Shown: positions 12,024 to 24,019, counted from the stretch's first letter. The stretch: DNA of 64,000 nucleotides from Ophiobolus disseminans (GCA_010093685.1 MU006217.1:1306067-1370066), one strand, 5' to 3'. Program-made: numbers and translations. Notes: generated by a model from the sequence alone, not told the origin.

Positions 12024-12827
12024 TTATTCCTTGTCTACTAAGACGTTCACAATCGTATATAAGAACTTCAATCCTCTCTTCTTCATCCACTCCATCTTTT
12101 GACGGGAATACCTTCTGAAGTTGCGTGTCTGTTCAGTGATCATCCATGGTTCTCCGAACTCCGCCCTCACTCGCAACTCGACATCCATTCCGTGAAAACC
12201 AGGTTGAACCAGTACACGCACGATGGCTTCGTCAAAGTACTTGGACCATGATTTGTTCGCGTCTACATTCAGAAGCTCTTCCACTTCGTCGTCAAGGTGG
12301 CCCATTGAGCTCTGGAACTCGACGACAAATTTGGGGCTCCTTTTGCGCAGGCGGATGAGGGGCGCAATGTCTGTTGCGGGCTCACGATAGTTGTCTTTGG
12401 GAAGGCGTGTATCTGCGTCGCCGAGCATGACGATGCTTCCTTCCGCATTTGTGATGCTCTCCAGGGGTCGGTCGCGAAACACGAACAACTTGAGATATTC
12501 ATACACCTGCGACGGGTCTAATAAGACGAACATCTTCCGCGTGTACATGGGTTGGAACTCGGCACGGATCTGACGACAAGTCTGTGCAAGACCAACGTAG
12601 TTGCGTTGACTGACAGGCCAGTCGGGCGGGGTGTGGACGTTGTCTGCGGTGGGAGTCGGACGAAAGAGGACCGCAATGTCTCGGTTGCCTTTCAATGCCT
12701 GGTCATAGATGCGATTGCGAATCTCTGCAAATGTGTCGTTAGCTGCATTTCGCCAAAACGCGCACTACTACTCACCTCCAGGGAGCTCGAGAAGGCCCTT
12801 CGGGGCTTTGAAAGAGCTCGATGCCAT
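12024..12827 (-). CDS. orphan protein with N-terminal F-box-like LPGEIRNRIY motif
   Basis: Two exons, 12827-12776 and 12724-12024, with a 51-base GT-AG intron placed inside the LPG/EIRNRIY motif, giving 250 residues. The N-terminus (GLLELPGEIRNRIYDQAL) matches the degenerate F-box-like start common in ascomycete orphan families, followed by a GLAQTCRQIRAEF helix that those families also share. The rest is a mixed helix/strand domain with no recognised fold, ending in a basic KMEWMKKRGLKF segment. If F-box-like, it could recruit a substrate to an SCF ubiquitin ligase, but this is inference from one short motif. The broken plus-strand relative at 2531-3283 has the intron at the same position and phase. 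Confidence 0.8.
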
Positions 12828-14092
12828 GCCTTCGTCACGAGTCTATCGCGGATTGACTGGGTGCAAAGTCGAAATCCAGCGGGTGAGGGTTTTAGAGGAG
12901 ATAAACCTGGTAATGGGAGTGGGTGCTAGTTAGCAGCCCTGGAGATTAGTAGGTCAAATAGGGCGATGACGTGGGCAAGGTCTGTGTGACTATACCAGGA
13001 CTTTCCCTTATCTCGCACTCCAAATTGAATAGCAGCAAAAAAAGAATAACGCAGATGCTTACCACGAAAGACAAAAAAAGATATAAACTGGACAAGAGGG
13101 TGAGTCAATGATATCAGGTGCTCGCTCACACCGCACAATAATTGAGAACTATCCGCGAAGGAAATGTGAAGAGAACTCTGGCGCTGACTGAAGTTAGATC
13201 GGACCCTGCTTTGGAGGTATCAAGTGAGCTGGTTCAACACATGCTCATATTATGCAGCTTTCGACTTGAACAATACATACGTAGAATGTCAGCTCATTGC
13301 GGAGTAGCATGGTGCAACGAGGAGACACTCGATTGCCTACAACAAGTCATTTACCCCTGATTCGAACAGGGAGAAACTCCAAGCCTCAATTTTATTCAAA
13401 TTTGTACCTATTGAAAGTTCTGCAAATGGCTTGTAGCTTATGTACATATTCGCTACATGTGTACCTACTCTTGTGACGGCCTGGAAGAGAATTGCTATAG
13501 TACTTCACCTTTCGTGTCTTGTGATATCAACACCTTTGCAGCGACGTCTAGGCGCAGATATTTTCGCCAAAGCAAGATGCTGCCTATGGCGACGATGGCG
13601 ATAATCTCAAGGAATTGGAGAATGGGACTTGGCTTGGACGACTGAGTATTCTACACGTACGCAAGGAATACGGCTATGGGTAGTCTATTGTCACGGCCAT
13701 GATCAAAAAGGTAACCATTGCGGTGCCAATAGCTGGATAGGTTGAAACTTCTCGTATACCTTTTGGTGTGTGAGTGGTTTCGATTGGACGGATCGGAAGT
13801 GCGAAGGAAGTGTACTTGTAACATAAATGAGAAGTCGTCTGGCAGTGTCTCAAAGACTATTGCTAGCATGAACACATGATTAAATTGGGTGCGTGGGCTT
13901 CGTCATGATCTTTCTATATAACCTCTGCTTGTGGTATATTGATGCGAGGACAATCAAGATACCTAATACACAACCTGAGCAACAACGTAGCATGCATTAA
14001 ATACACCCAAGCCAGTGGGAGCTGAAAGCGGGATATTGTGGACTAGAGAAAATCTACAAGTGTGTGAAGATAAACATGTAGATTCCACGACT
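12828..14092. other. intergenic, AT-rich in part
   Basis: No protein gene supported. Contains the tRNA-like segment at 13346-13428; the sequence around 13380-13420 and 13900-14090 is AT-rich. Confidence 0.4.
13346..13428 (-). other. tRNA-like segment (acceptor and T arm only)
   Basis: On the minus strand a perfect five-pair T stem encloses the canonical seven-base loop TTCGAAT, directly followed by seven bases that pair with a segment 69 bases upstream (six Watson-Crick pairs and one G-T) to make an acceptor stem. The bases between do not form a convincing D arm or anticodon arm, so no amino acid can be assigned. It may be a decayed tRNA, a transferred mitochondrial tRNA, or chance. Confidence 0.25.
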
Positions 14093-14930
14093 TTATAGCT
14101 TTGCGGAAACTACACTTCCACCATCCAACGCAATCGTTGCGCCATTGACCCACGCCCCAGCTCTGCTCGAAAGCCAGATGCACGTTCCAGCAACATCTTC
14201 CGGGCTGCCGATTCTGCCAAGTGGAACACCGCTCTCAATGACATCTTTGAACTTCTCCAGCGTGGCTTTCATCATCTTGCTCTCGAACGGGCCACACGCA
14301 ATCGTGTTGCTAGTGATGCCCCTTTTGCCCAAGTGGCTTGCCAAAACCCTGCTCATATGGTGCAGGCCTGCCTTCGAGGCGGAGTATGCAAAGGTCTCGA
14401 GCGCGGGGACGCGTAGGCCGTCGACGCTGCCGATGTTGATGATGCGTGCGGGGGATGCGGGTGTGCTGGCGGCTTCGAGCAGTGGTGTTACGGCTTGTGT
14501 GAGCTGGAAGACGCGTTTGAGGTTGAGGTTGAGGACGCGGTCCCAGGCGTTGGAAGGGTACGTGTCGTACGACTCACCCCAATTGCTACCGCTGTTGTTG
14601 ACGAGGACATCGAGCTCTACGATGCGTTAGTACCCTGATCTCTCCTGGCGGCTCAAGAGTGGCGGTCGTGTACGTACTTCCAGCCCGTTTCTTCAGCTCA
14701 TCGGCGACTTTCTTGAGCTCTTCCTCTTTGTAAAAGTCCGCGGTGATAAAGTCTGCTTTGCCTTTGCCTAGGGCGTTGAGCTCTTTGCAGGCCTGTTCGC
14801 AGGCTTTCGCGTCTCTCGATGAGATGTATACTGTAGCGCCGTTCTGAACGAAGCCCTCGCTGATCATGCGACCAATGCCTTTCGCGCCACCTGTAACGAG
14901 GACAACTTTGCCCTGAGCGCTGTCAGCCAT
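14093..14930 (-). CDS. short-chain dehydrogenase/reductase (classical SDR)
   Basis: Two exons, 14930-14678 and 14616-14093, with a 61-base intron, giving 258 residues, the usual size of a classical SDR. The Rossmann motif TGGAKGIG lies at residues about 14-21, NNSG in place of the usual NNAG follows, then the catalytic Ser in INIGSVDG and the YSASK catalytic Tyr/Lys pair. The C-terminal SPEDVAGTCIWLSSRAGAWVNG region and DGG ending are typical of the RhlG / 3-oxoacyl-ACP-reductase-like subgroup. It should reduce a keto group or oxidise an alcohol with NAD(P)H. The second acidic/basic specificity residue follows SSRD, suggesting NADPH. Substrate cannot be told from sequence, and neighbours give no pathway hint. 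Confidence 0.93.
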
Positions 14931-15469
14931 TGATCCCGAAGGATGGCGCGAAGAAGCTGAGCGTGTGTGAAACCGCCATTTGACTTACCCTGACGTCAAA
15001 AAGGGTTGAGTTATACATATTGAAGTTGTGCCTGATATATTTTTACTGTTACAGAAAGAAAAATAGATTGAAAGTAGAACATTGCGACATCTGGACGTGA
15101 TGTCCGTCATGAACCGAACGAAAGCTGGGGTACAACCGAGGCTCGGTGTACAGTTCTTCCGCCCCGGTCCTTACCATATCCGTATGCGCGAGGACACTTT
15201 CCGTCCGACAGTGTCAGAAGATTTACGCTTCTAATACGTCACATCGGTGCATGTGTTGGTATGGAAGCCGCCAAATTGCACCAGCCTTGTTTCCAAGGTT
15301 GCCAAGTCAATCCAATCATGCTGATGATGTTTGGAAGCATTAGAAGAGGACTTTAGACGAGCTCAAATTGACTTGTAGCTTTATTCTTTACGTATCTGAC
15401 TGATGCAGGCCTCTCAATACACTAATGTACTTGCCTGTTTCGTGCGAAACACCCCCGCCATGAAGGTGT
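14931..15469. other. intergenic
   Basis: Promoter of the SDR gene and 3' flank of the block A/B copy 2. No gene or repeat seen. Confidence 0.5.
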
Positions 15470-16744
15470 CTACAACAACTTAGATCCAAGCATGGACACC
15501 AAAGTCTCATAGCCGGGACCATCACACTCCTCTGCCTTAGTCTTGAGTTCGAAGACGCCGTTGAAGATCTGGTCAGGGGTGATGTAGGAGGTTGTCTTGT
15601 CAAATTTGGGCCGGGCCTTTTCAACCTGTTTGGTGGTCATGGGCTCGGCCTCCAGTGGAAAGCGCAATTCCTTGAGGATGCCCTGATCCCAGGCCACGTG
15701 GCCCATGCCAGGGTGGACGATGTCCGGGAAGGGGTCGAAGGTGGGCTCGTGGGCGATTGCGGTATCTTCTTCATCCAAAGGTAGTCCGGCAGCACGTCTC
15801 TCCTCCATACGTCTCAGTCTTGCCGTGGAAGCAGCAACATCTTTCCGTGCTTGGTCGAGGTCAAGGTTGGCCTGCTTAACGTCATTGGCTTCGTCGATGT
15901 TTTCCTGGTCGGCCTTGCCTTTCCCCTCTTTTTGCATGACCCACTGTAATGCTAGAGCAGGCCCGAATTGCTCAAACAACTCAGGAGTGATCTTTCCCGA
16001 ACGCACTGCAGCAACGAAATCATCATGCTTAGGCAAATTTTCTGTGTTGTTGAGCTTCTTCGATAGGGTTTCGATCCTCTTTTTCATTTTCTTTTCGTCA
16101 TTGCTACTGAAATACTAAAGGTCGAACGGACAGGTTTTCCAAAGTGAGAGAAAAGCTTTGCGCTCAAAGAAGTCATTGTCGTCAATGTCGTATTGATATA
16201 CGAGCGACTCCATCCAGGCCAAAATATACTGCTTGACGCACTCTCCGCAGCCCGGTTCACAATACCGAGTGTCGAATCCGGATGACCAGAGAAATGCCAT
16301 GATGATGACGTTCCCCCGAATGTGGTGAGAGAACATGGCGAATGCATGTCCTTTGTCTACACCATAATACCAGATTGCGCGGCTGATGTCAAGAGGTTGC
16401 GCACTGCTCTTGAGCTCAAAGAACTTGCCCTTGGCGATATAGTTGTAGATGGTGAAGTAGACGATGAGCTGGAGATCCGTGGGGATAGTTGGAACGAGGG
16501 CGCGATCGGGGTCGAAGTAGATCGTGATGATTGCAGGCCTCGGAATGCGCTCGGGCACATGACGCATCTTGACAATTTAAAGCTCCACGGCCTCGGAGTG
16601 GAGGGACGCGAGAGTGTTGTCGTCGAACGCTCTCGGCGTCTCGCTCAGGTCAAGCTCCTCTTCAGACATGTCGGCATCGTCGTCGGCGAAGTACCTACGT
16701 GCCTTGTCGCCGCGAGGATCCTCTTCAAAGTGCACTACATCCAT
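15470..16744 (-). pseudogene. orphan two-block protein, copy 2, interrupted by TAA and TAG
   Basis: From ATG 16744 one frame runs to 15470 and is broken only twice: TAA at 16577-16579 and TAG at 16115-16117. The first segment is acidic (MDVVHFEEDPRGDKA...). The middle (block A, from about 16576) carries RAIWYYGVDKGHAF, and block B carries QFGPALALQWV, a charged heptad-like coiled-coil stretch (ARKDVAASTARLRRMEERR) and TSYITPDQIF. Homology to the locus at 3743-4714 spans both stops: residues on each side of the TAA align with continuous sequence there. All breaks are one C-to-T change from Gln codons (CAA, CAG), as RIP would produce. If the TAA is real, the smaller ORFs 16567-16115 and 16087-15470 may still be expressed as separate proteins. 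Function unknown. Confidence 0.55.
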
Positions 16745-17717
16745 TTTGATGTGCGATTGGAGTTGTGTGCGCGGGTGTGGTTGAAAGGACAGGAGGGGTG
16801 GTGTGCGGAGATCAAGCTGGGTATTGTGACTGACGCGAAAGCGGAGGATCTTATATCCGACAAGTTTCCTCTTTCACACAGTGTGGGACTTGGGCTGCTG
16901 GAAGGCTCAAGTTCGAGTCTGGTCTGTGAGTTGAATGCACGGGCTGATTCAATTTTTCACAATTTCCTACAACTCGAGCCGCACTAGTTTCCCTTTCACA
17001 GTGCGATTTGTCCCACGATTCGTGCATGTTGGACCCCGGAACTGCCTCTCTGAGAGTATCGTGGAAGGTTTCAGAGAGTACTCGCAATCGAAGGTGGTTC
17101 TGTTCAAGAAGTCGAAGGTTATCCAGCCGCTATATTGGGTTACCGTCTTGCATAGTAGTGCCGTTGTACTCGATCGAGGTAGGCTCAAAATGAATTTATA
17201 TCCCGAGGTATTTGACGCAGCGTGACTGCACTTCCAAGATATTGCAGGCCGGTGAAGCACTCTTTCATCCTATATAGTGCTGATACAACAGCTTTCAAAA
17301 TCTTGCCAAGCACTGTCAATACGCTGATACTCGATGACAGCCAAAGAATGGTAGGTCGTACTCTAGATGTATATCTACGCGCCATGTCTGTGTCCACGCA
17401 GCATGCATGCTTTGCGCTCACCATCATGTTTTTCAAGTCTCTCACCGAGTCGTCGAAATCCTTCGGGAAAATAGCAGTCCGGATGAGCGCAATGAACTTT
17501 CTTGCCGCCATCCCTTTCTGGCCATTTGGTGCTGACAGATTCCAACCATTGCTGCATGACACGATCAAGGATGGACATCAAGCCTACAGAATAGCACCTC
17601 CATGAGTGGCCAGAATGCACAGAATGTTGACATAGTATTCATATTAGGCCAGGGGTATCGAAGACACAATGAAATCGGGCGCTCAAGAAGTAAGTCCAGC
17701 GTATCCAGTGGCAATGT
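16745..17717. other. intergenic with a possible gene remnant
   Basis: Minus-strand frames at 17185-17620 read rather like protein in two overlapping frames (one with VHCAHPDC, the other with ALIRTAIFPKDFDD), and a GT-AG intron could be drawn between 17430 and about 17335. No model is clearly better, so no gene is called. Confidence 0.35.
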
Positions 17718-18468
17718 TCAGATCGCGCCGGCCCTCCGCTTCTCCAATATCTGCTGCTTCAGCCCCTCTGCAGCCACTTCAGTCTCCAACACTCTTCCTA
17801 CACCCTTCTTCCACGTCTCTTCCAGCGTCTGTATCTCGCCCTGTACGCTTTCCTGCTGTGACCGCCGTATGCTCTCGACCTCCTCCTGCTGTTTCCGCAC
17901 GTCTGCCAGCTCCGTCTCGATGCCCTTCAGGATGTTCTCGAGCTGGGAGTTGCCCACCAGCCACGCGTTCTTGCCGAATTTCTCCAGCAGCCCCAGCTGT
18001 GTCAGCCTGCCTTCCACGTACTCTGAGCTTGTATATGCCTGCTTGAGCGCCTTGTTCCATCGCTCCAATAGCTCGGGCTTGTCCTCGTCGCTTGTGGGGT
18101 TCGTGTTCTCTGGGGCGTCGAGATCTTCGTAGCGCTTCATGTCGATGCCGGAGAGTTTGGAGGTGGCGTCGCCATCCAGCCGCGCATGTTCGCGCTCTAT
18201 GAAGTTTGAGAACTGGGGCTGGTATTTCGCGGCCGGTATCAGCGCTGGATGGAGTTCCGAGATATCCACACCGGCGCTCCTGATGTCGGCATCAATCACC
18301 GCCCTCGCGCCCGCCAGCGTCGCGTCGTCAAGCGGCGTATCGACATCTACAGCCTGTTAGCCCATGTTCCCCAGTCACATCACGCGCCCAACGGCGTGCT
18401 GCTATTTGTGGCTTTTTCAAATTAAACGTACAAGGGAGGCTATCATAGGATTCGTGAATGAGCGGCAT
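17718..18468 (-). CDS. SPF27: pre-mRNA-splicing factor SPF27 (BCAS2 family)
   Basis: Two exons, 18468-18432 (MPLIHESYDSLP) and 18346-17718, with an 85-base intron splitting the Tyr codon of the conserved DSLPYVD start, giving 221 residues. BCAS2/SPF27 is a subunit of the Prp19 complex (NTC) in the spliceosome. The N-terminal DSLPYxD motif, the central YTSSEYVEGRLTQLGLLEKFGKNAWLVGN block and the C-terminal Glu/Gln-rich coiled coil are all diagnostic of the family. It acts in the nucleus in activation of the spliceosome. Divergently transcribed from the ceramidase gene with 373 bases between them. Confident on family and exons. Confidence 0.95.
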
Positions 18469-18841
18469 TGTATCCTGTTCGAGCAGATTGCGGTGTCTTG
18501 GGGTCGGTCAAGTGAGGTTGCAACTAGCTTCCCAATACATGCTCGGTTGGAAAATTAGGGACGCGACCCCTGCAGCGCCTTCCCCGCCAACCACGCCTCG
18601 GGCCCACCCATACTAGGCCAAACGTCATGCGCCTCCCACCGGGTTTCGTGCATATGATAGAGCCAACCACTGTACGCGACCTGTTCACCTTCTGCATACG
18701 ACGCGTTTAACCTTGAGGGGCGATAGCAACACTCCTGACACCTGCACGCTGGTCTGCCTATTTATTGCCTGCACCTGCTGCCTCCCAGATGCGCCCTAGG
18801 TCGTTGCCGCGCTCTTCCGCCTTTGACATTTGGCTGCGTGA
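18469..18841. promoter_or_regulatory. shared divergent promoter, SPF27 and ceramidase
   Basis: 373 bases between two outward start codons. A TATA-like tatttattg lies about 85 bases before the ceramidase ATG. No operator-like palindrome stands out. Confidence 0.4.
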
Positions 18842-21149
18842 ATGGCGCGCTCACATATCGCCGCTGCCTTGGGCGCGGCACTCATTGCTTCCCTGATTAT
18901 TGGACAGCTCGTGATCAATTTGGGCTTTCCCAGCATCAAGTCATGGCATCAGAGACTCGACCAGAGCTACAATGAGGCACAGCAATACCACTTTCGCGGT
19001 GGGAAGAAGCAGAGTGGCGAGCTGGTCGATGATCCGGCTTCGTACCTCGTGGGAGTGGGCAAGGCGGATATCACGGGGTACGATCTGTGATTGTAGTTGA
19101 AAAACACAAAGCTAACTCCGCTTCAGACCGGTCGTCGAGCTCAATCTGATGGGTTATGCGAACTCCTCGCAGGTCGGCACCGGTCTCCGCCAGCGCCTGT
19201 ACTCCCGGGCCTTCATTGTAGGCAACCCCAGCGATCCCAGTGAACGCTTTATATACATGGTCCTAGATACTCAATCGGGAGACACCGCCATTCGAAATGG
19301 CATTCTGGAAGGACTTCAATTGTTAGGTCCGGAGTACTCGGTATACGGCAAGAACAATGTGGCTGTGACAGGCACACATAGTCATGCCGGGCCCGGAGCT
19401 TGGCTGAACTATCTCCTCCCACAAATCACGAGTTTAGGCTTCGATAAGCAGAGCTATCGGGCCATTGTAGACGGAGCTTTGCTGTCGATTCAGCGAGCAC
19501 ACCAGGGCCTCTCTCTCGGAACATTAAGTGTGGGCAGTGCGAATATTGCTGACACGAACATCAATCGCAGCTTATTCGCCTATCTGGCAAACCCAAAAGA
19601 GGAGAGGGATCGATATGGAGATGACGTGGATAAAACCATGACTTTGCTGAAGTTGACTAGAGCTAGTGATGGCAAGAGCCTTGGAGTACTGAATTGGTTC
19701 CCTGTCCACGGCACTAGTCTGCTTGGAAATCAGACACTCATCGCTGGTGATAACAAGGGCGTTGCGGCCTATCTCTTCGAGCAAGATGCTGCTGGCATCG
19801 AGACTGCTGCAGACGGTTTCGTAGCTGGCTTCTCGCAGGCGAACGTTGGTGACACCACACCCAATGTTCTCGGCGCATACTGTGAAGACGGTACAGGCAA
19901 CCAATGCCGACTCAACGACAGCACCTGCGGAGGCAAAAGCCAAGATTGCCATGGTCGAGGTCCGTACTTTGGCCTAAACGACGGTGGCGCGAAGTCTTGC
20001 TATGAGATTGGCAAGCGTCAGTTCCAGGGCGCCCGAAGTATCTACAACGACAACGCGAGCTTCAGGTCCATCTCCGGCAAAGTCCGCTCGTTCCACACCT
20101 TTGTCGACTTCTCCAATTTCAACTTTACGCTGAAGAATGGGTCCACTGCACACACCTGCCCAGCCGCCATGGGCAATTCCTTCGCAGCCGGTACTTCTGA
20201 CGGCCCTGGAGCCTTTGACTTTGTCCAAAACGACCCAGGTGCACCGCAAAATCCATTTTGGAACGTTGTCGGCAGCGCCATCGCACCTCCGAGCGAAAAG
20301 CAAAAGAAATGCCAGTACCCAAAGCCCGTCCTGCTCAACGTCGGTGAAGCGAACACACCTTACCCCTGGTCTCCAAACATCGTCAACATCCAAGTCCTCC
20401 GCGTAGGCCAACTCGTCATCGTCGTCTCTCCGGGTGAAGCAACAACTATGTCCGGCCGCCGCTGGCGCGAAGCAGTCCACACGCAAATCGAGTCCTCGGG
20501 CATCGCCAAAGACCCCATCGTCGTGCTAGGCGGTCCCGCAAACAGCTACACGCACTACATCACCACGGAAGAAGAATACAGCATCCAACGCTACGAAGGC
20601 GCATCCACTCTCTACGGCCCACACACACTAAACGCATACATCAACTCTACCCTCACCTACCTCCCCTACCTCGCAGACACCCCCAAAGGCACAGTCCCAC
20701 CCGGCCCCAGCCCCCCCGACAACCGCGAAAAAAGCATCTCCCTCATCACCGGCGTCGTCTTTGACGCCGCTGGCCTCGGCCGCTCATTCGGCCAAGTCAC
20801 AACAGACGTCGCGCCCACGTATCCCCGCGGCGCACTCGTCCAAGCCACTTTCGCAGCCGCAAATCCCCGCAACAACCTCCGCCTCGAGGGCACGTACGCA
20901 GCCGTCGAGCGCCAGAACGCTGACGGCACGTGGACCCAAGTTAAGAACGACGAGGATTGGGAACTCGTGTTTACGTGGAAGCGCACGAGTGGCATCCTGG
21001 GTACGAGCGATGTTACGATTAGTTGGGATACGGGGCTTACGGGTCCTGGGGCGGGCAAGTATCGGTTCAAGTATTACGGAGATGCGAAGGCTGTGGGCGG
21101 GAAGATTACGGCGTTTGAAGGGGCGAGTGGGGTGTTTAATTTAGTTTAA
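18842..21149 (+). CDS. neutral ceramidase
   Basis: Two exons, 18842-19077 and 19127-21149, with a 49-base intron, giving 752 residues, normal for neutral/alkaline ceramidases. A hydrophobic N-terminal segment (residues about 7-28) acts as signal or signal anchor. The catalytic domain starts at YLVGVGKADITGP and carries the zinc-binding GTHSHAGPGAW motif, the FPVHGTS segment and NVGD-T-T-PN. The enzyme hydrolyses the amide bond of ceramide to sphingosine and fatty acid, and usually acts in the secretory pathway or outside the cell. Position about 323, where this family usually has the nucleophilic Ser of GDxSPN, reads Thr (ACA). The C-terminal immunoglobulin-like domain (residues about 590-752) is complete. 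Very sure of the family; activity depends on that Thr. Confidence 0.95.
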
Positions 21150-21669
21150 GGATGTGTACTTGTAGTGAGTGATTAAGGTGTATCATCGAATGGGGCAAGG
21201 CGTTGGGAATGGGCAGTTCGTAGCCAGTATATTAACGACACGTGATTTGAACTGCAGCGAAAGGGAGTGAAGTGACTGTAGTATGACTGGATGAGATAAG
21301 ATGAGATGATGTGCTAGGGTATTAGCTGAATTTCAGGGCAACGAATATGGATGATCCACTTGCTCAACGTCACAATAACGACTCCTCGATGCCACGCAGT
21401 CATTGAGGTATCAATATCATTCTGATATGTAGGTCAAGTCTACGCCAAAGTCAAAGCAGGTATCTTCTCCCCATATCCATACGGTTCAACCTCCACCATA
21501 CCGACAGGCCAAACAAACCGAAACAGCAAGTTCTTTTCCCTTGCGCCGCTAAGCGAGATCAAGCATCAATAGACTCATTTGTGAGCAAAATGCAAAGGTC
21601 TGACATCTAATGCAAGCGCGTGTCGTGAAATCATGATACAAAGGTCGAAGAATCGGAAACAAAGTTAGT
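21150..21669. other. convergent 3' region
   Basis: 520 bases between the ends of the ceramidase and trehalase genes; carries only their 3' untranslated parts as far as I can see. Confidence 0.5.
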
Positions 21670-24019
21670 TTACGCCATGCCGAGATCCGAAATAGCTCTT
21701 TCGTAGCTGTCGTAGTCGGTCAGAGCGCCAAGAGCGCGGCGCATGTGAGCGCTGAGAAGTGTGAGGCCGTAGATGTAACTGGCGTTGACCCATCCGAATC
21801 TGTGTCAAGTCAGTAAGAACTTCGCCAAAGATGAGGAGAGGTGCGGAACATACCCTTCACGAGGCACGCCCTTGAAGTCGCTGCCCTGGTTGCCGTATTC
21901 CGCTTCCACCTTGTGTGGATCGATTTTGCGCGTAACGTCGTATTTCTCGACTACCACGCCGTTGAAATCGACGAAAGCCTTGGTGACCATGAAAAGCCAC
22001 CTGTACGCCAGGCGCTGTGCCTCGGCATCGTAACCGTATCGCTGCATTCCGACCCAAGCGAGGATCTGTTGCGGTGCCCATCCAAACGGATAATCCCATT
22101 GACGGTTGGGACGCTCGAGCGTGACTTTTCCACGGGACTTTTCAGTACCCGAGACGAGGCCACCAAAGACTTCGAGCTTGGGCAGTGCCTTCTCGACCAA
22201 GATGCTAGCTTGTCGAGGGGTTGCTAGGCCGGACCACATGGGCCAGAAGGTCGTTGCGCTCTCGTAGCCGGTGCGTTCCTGCTTGACGGTGTTATAGTCA
22301 AAGTACATGCCGGCTTCCTCGTCCCAGAGGTACTTGTCGACCTGTACGCGCCGCTTCCTAGCACGGCGTTCCCAGGTAGCGGATGTCTCAATCTGCCCGG
22401 GTTTCATGTTGCCCGCGCAGAATTCTGCAGGGACCTCAAGCCTGTCGCCGAAGTGGGCGCGGATGCAGCGCCCAATGTCCACCTCGTACTTGTACAAAAG
22501 TGCGTTGACATCAACGACTGCTAGATCCGCCGCGACGTTCTCGAGTCGATAAGAGGTGTCGTGACCAGACTCTCGTACTGCACGATCGTGCAGGAAGTAT
22601 TCGTCTAGCTTTGGTTCCTTGACACGCTGGTTGTTGTACGCGTCTACGAACTCGTCAAATGTCATGTCGTACTTCTCTGGGTAACCCTTGAGTATGTGCT
22701 CGAAATGGGTAGCTTCCGTCTCTGGAGGCACGCCGAGACCGCCTGGTCGGTAGCGCGAAAGCCCGGTCACGGGATCCAGGCGCGGTGCGCTCATCCAGAC
22801 CGAGTGGTATTCCTTGATGGCGGCAAGGATGGCCTCACGCAGGAATTCCAGGGCTCCAGGTTCGTGCTTGATGCGTTCGTAGACTCGCAATGCCATGTCG
22901 GTGAGGAAGGGCGGCTGCGAACGGCAGAGGTAGTACGTTCGGTTGGCGTTGAGGATCTTGTTGTAGTGCTTGATGCAGAAGCAGAAGTGCTGGACCATGG
23001 GCTTGACCAGATCTACGCGGTCGTTGATGAGCAGGCCAAGCGACTCCATGTAGCTGTCCCAGCCGTAGAGCTCGTTGAAGCGACCTCCGGGTACCACAAA
23101 TGGCAGCCCGCGGAGATCCTTCTTCTTCGTGACGGGATCAATCCACTCTTCCATGGCAATTGCGAGCAGTCCGGGCGCCTTGTTCAGGTCGCGCACGTAG
23201 GCGTCATCGTCGCAATTCTTGGCCAGCCAGCACACGTCGAGACGCATTTCCGGGTGCTCGCGGGCTATCCGGGTGTAGTACTCGTGTTGCTCTGGGGCAC
23301 CTTGCGGGATGTAGATGCGGGGACGTGGGTCGTCTGTCCAGTCCTTGGGGTCCACGCCCACCTTCGCAATGTTGGAGCCATCAATGCGGCGGGTGAGGCC
23401 ATCCCAGAAAGAGTACTGGATCAGCCGCTGGAGGCGGTTGACGGGGTTCTCGTTGAGGCGGGCCTCATCGAGGACAATGGTCTTGCGGCCGTAGTCCTGG
23501 GCGAGGGTGAGCTCCTGCAGCAGGTTCGAGAGCATGTAGGTGCCGCGCACGTCGAACTTGTTGTGGGCGTTGGAGGCGAGGGTGCCGAGGGAGAGCACCT
23601 TGGGGCCCTTGTCGTCTATAGTGATCTGGTAGTTCTCATCCAGATCCTCACGGGAAAGGAGCGTCTTGAGCGTCTCGTCGACCTGGACGAGGAAGCGACG
23701 CGGCTGCAGGGACACCTCATCTGCGGGAGTCAGTCTGGCGCCTTCCGTTGTCTGGCACGCTGAGGCAGGTACGTACCGTGACTGATTCGGCGCGCGGCAG
23801 GCACGCCCTCGGAAAGAGGTGCATTGCGGCCCGGTCGCCCTACGTTCTAGCTCATGTCAGTCGTGGACGCGCCAATGGCCGGTGCAGAGGGCGTACCGCG
23901 GAATATGTCCTTGCCCGGGCGTGTTTTCGCGTATGGCTCTCGCCGTAGTAGATGTGCGGGTGGGCGAGAGGGTCGGTCGTGGTCGAGGTGCGGCGGGGCT
24001 TCGAATATTGCGAGCTCAT
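21670..24019 (-). CDS. NTH1: neutral trehalase (GH37)
   Basis: Four exons: 24019-23897, 23846-23777, 23720-21854 and 21799-21670, giving 729 residues. Neutral trehalase splits trehalose into two glucoses in the cytosol, ending stress protection and feeding germination. Both family signatures are present: PGGRFNELYGWDSYM at about 275 and QWDYPFGWAP at about 604. The regulatory N-terminus is also visible: RRIS at residues 60-63, a PKA phosphorylation site, and a calcium-binding loop at 90-101 (EDLDENYQITIDD). There is no signal peptide, as expected for the cytosolic form and unlike acid trehalase. The last exon (FGWVNASYIYGLTLL...) was found by splicing across a 54-base intron. The long plus-strand frame opposite exon 3 is a composition shadow. 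Confidence 0.96.

Noticed and set aside
22696..23763. 355-codon plus-strand frame
   Set aside because: Lies wholly opposite trehalase exon 3, whose two family signatures are certain; the antisense frame stays open because of GC-rich third positions.
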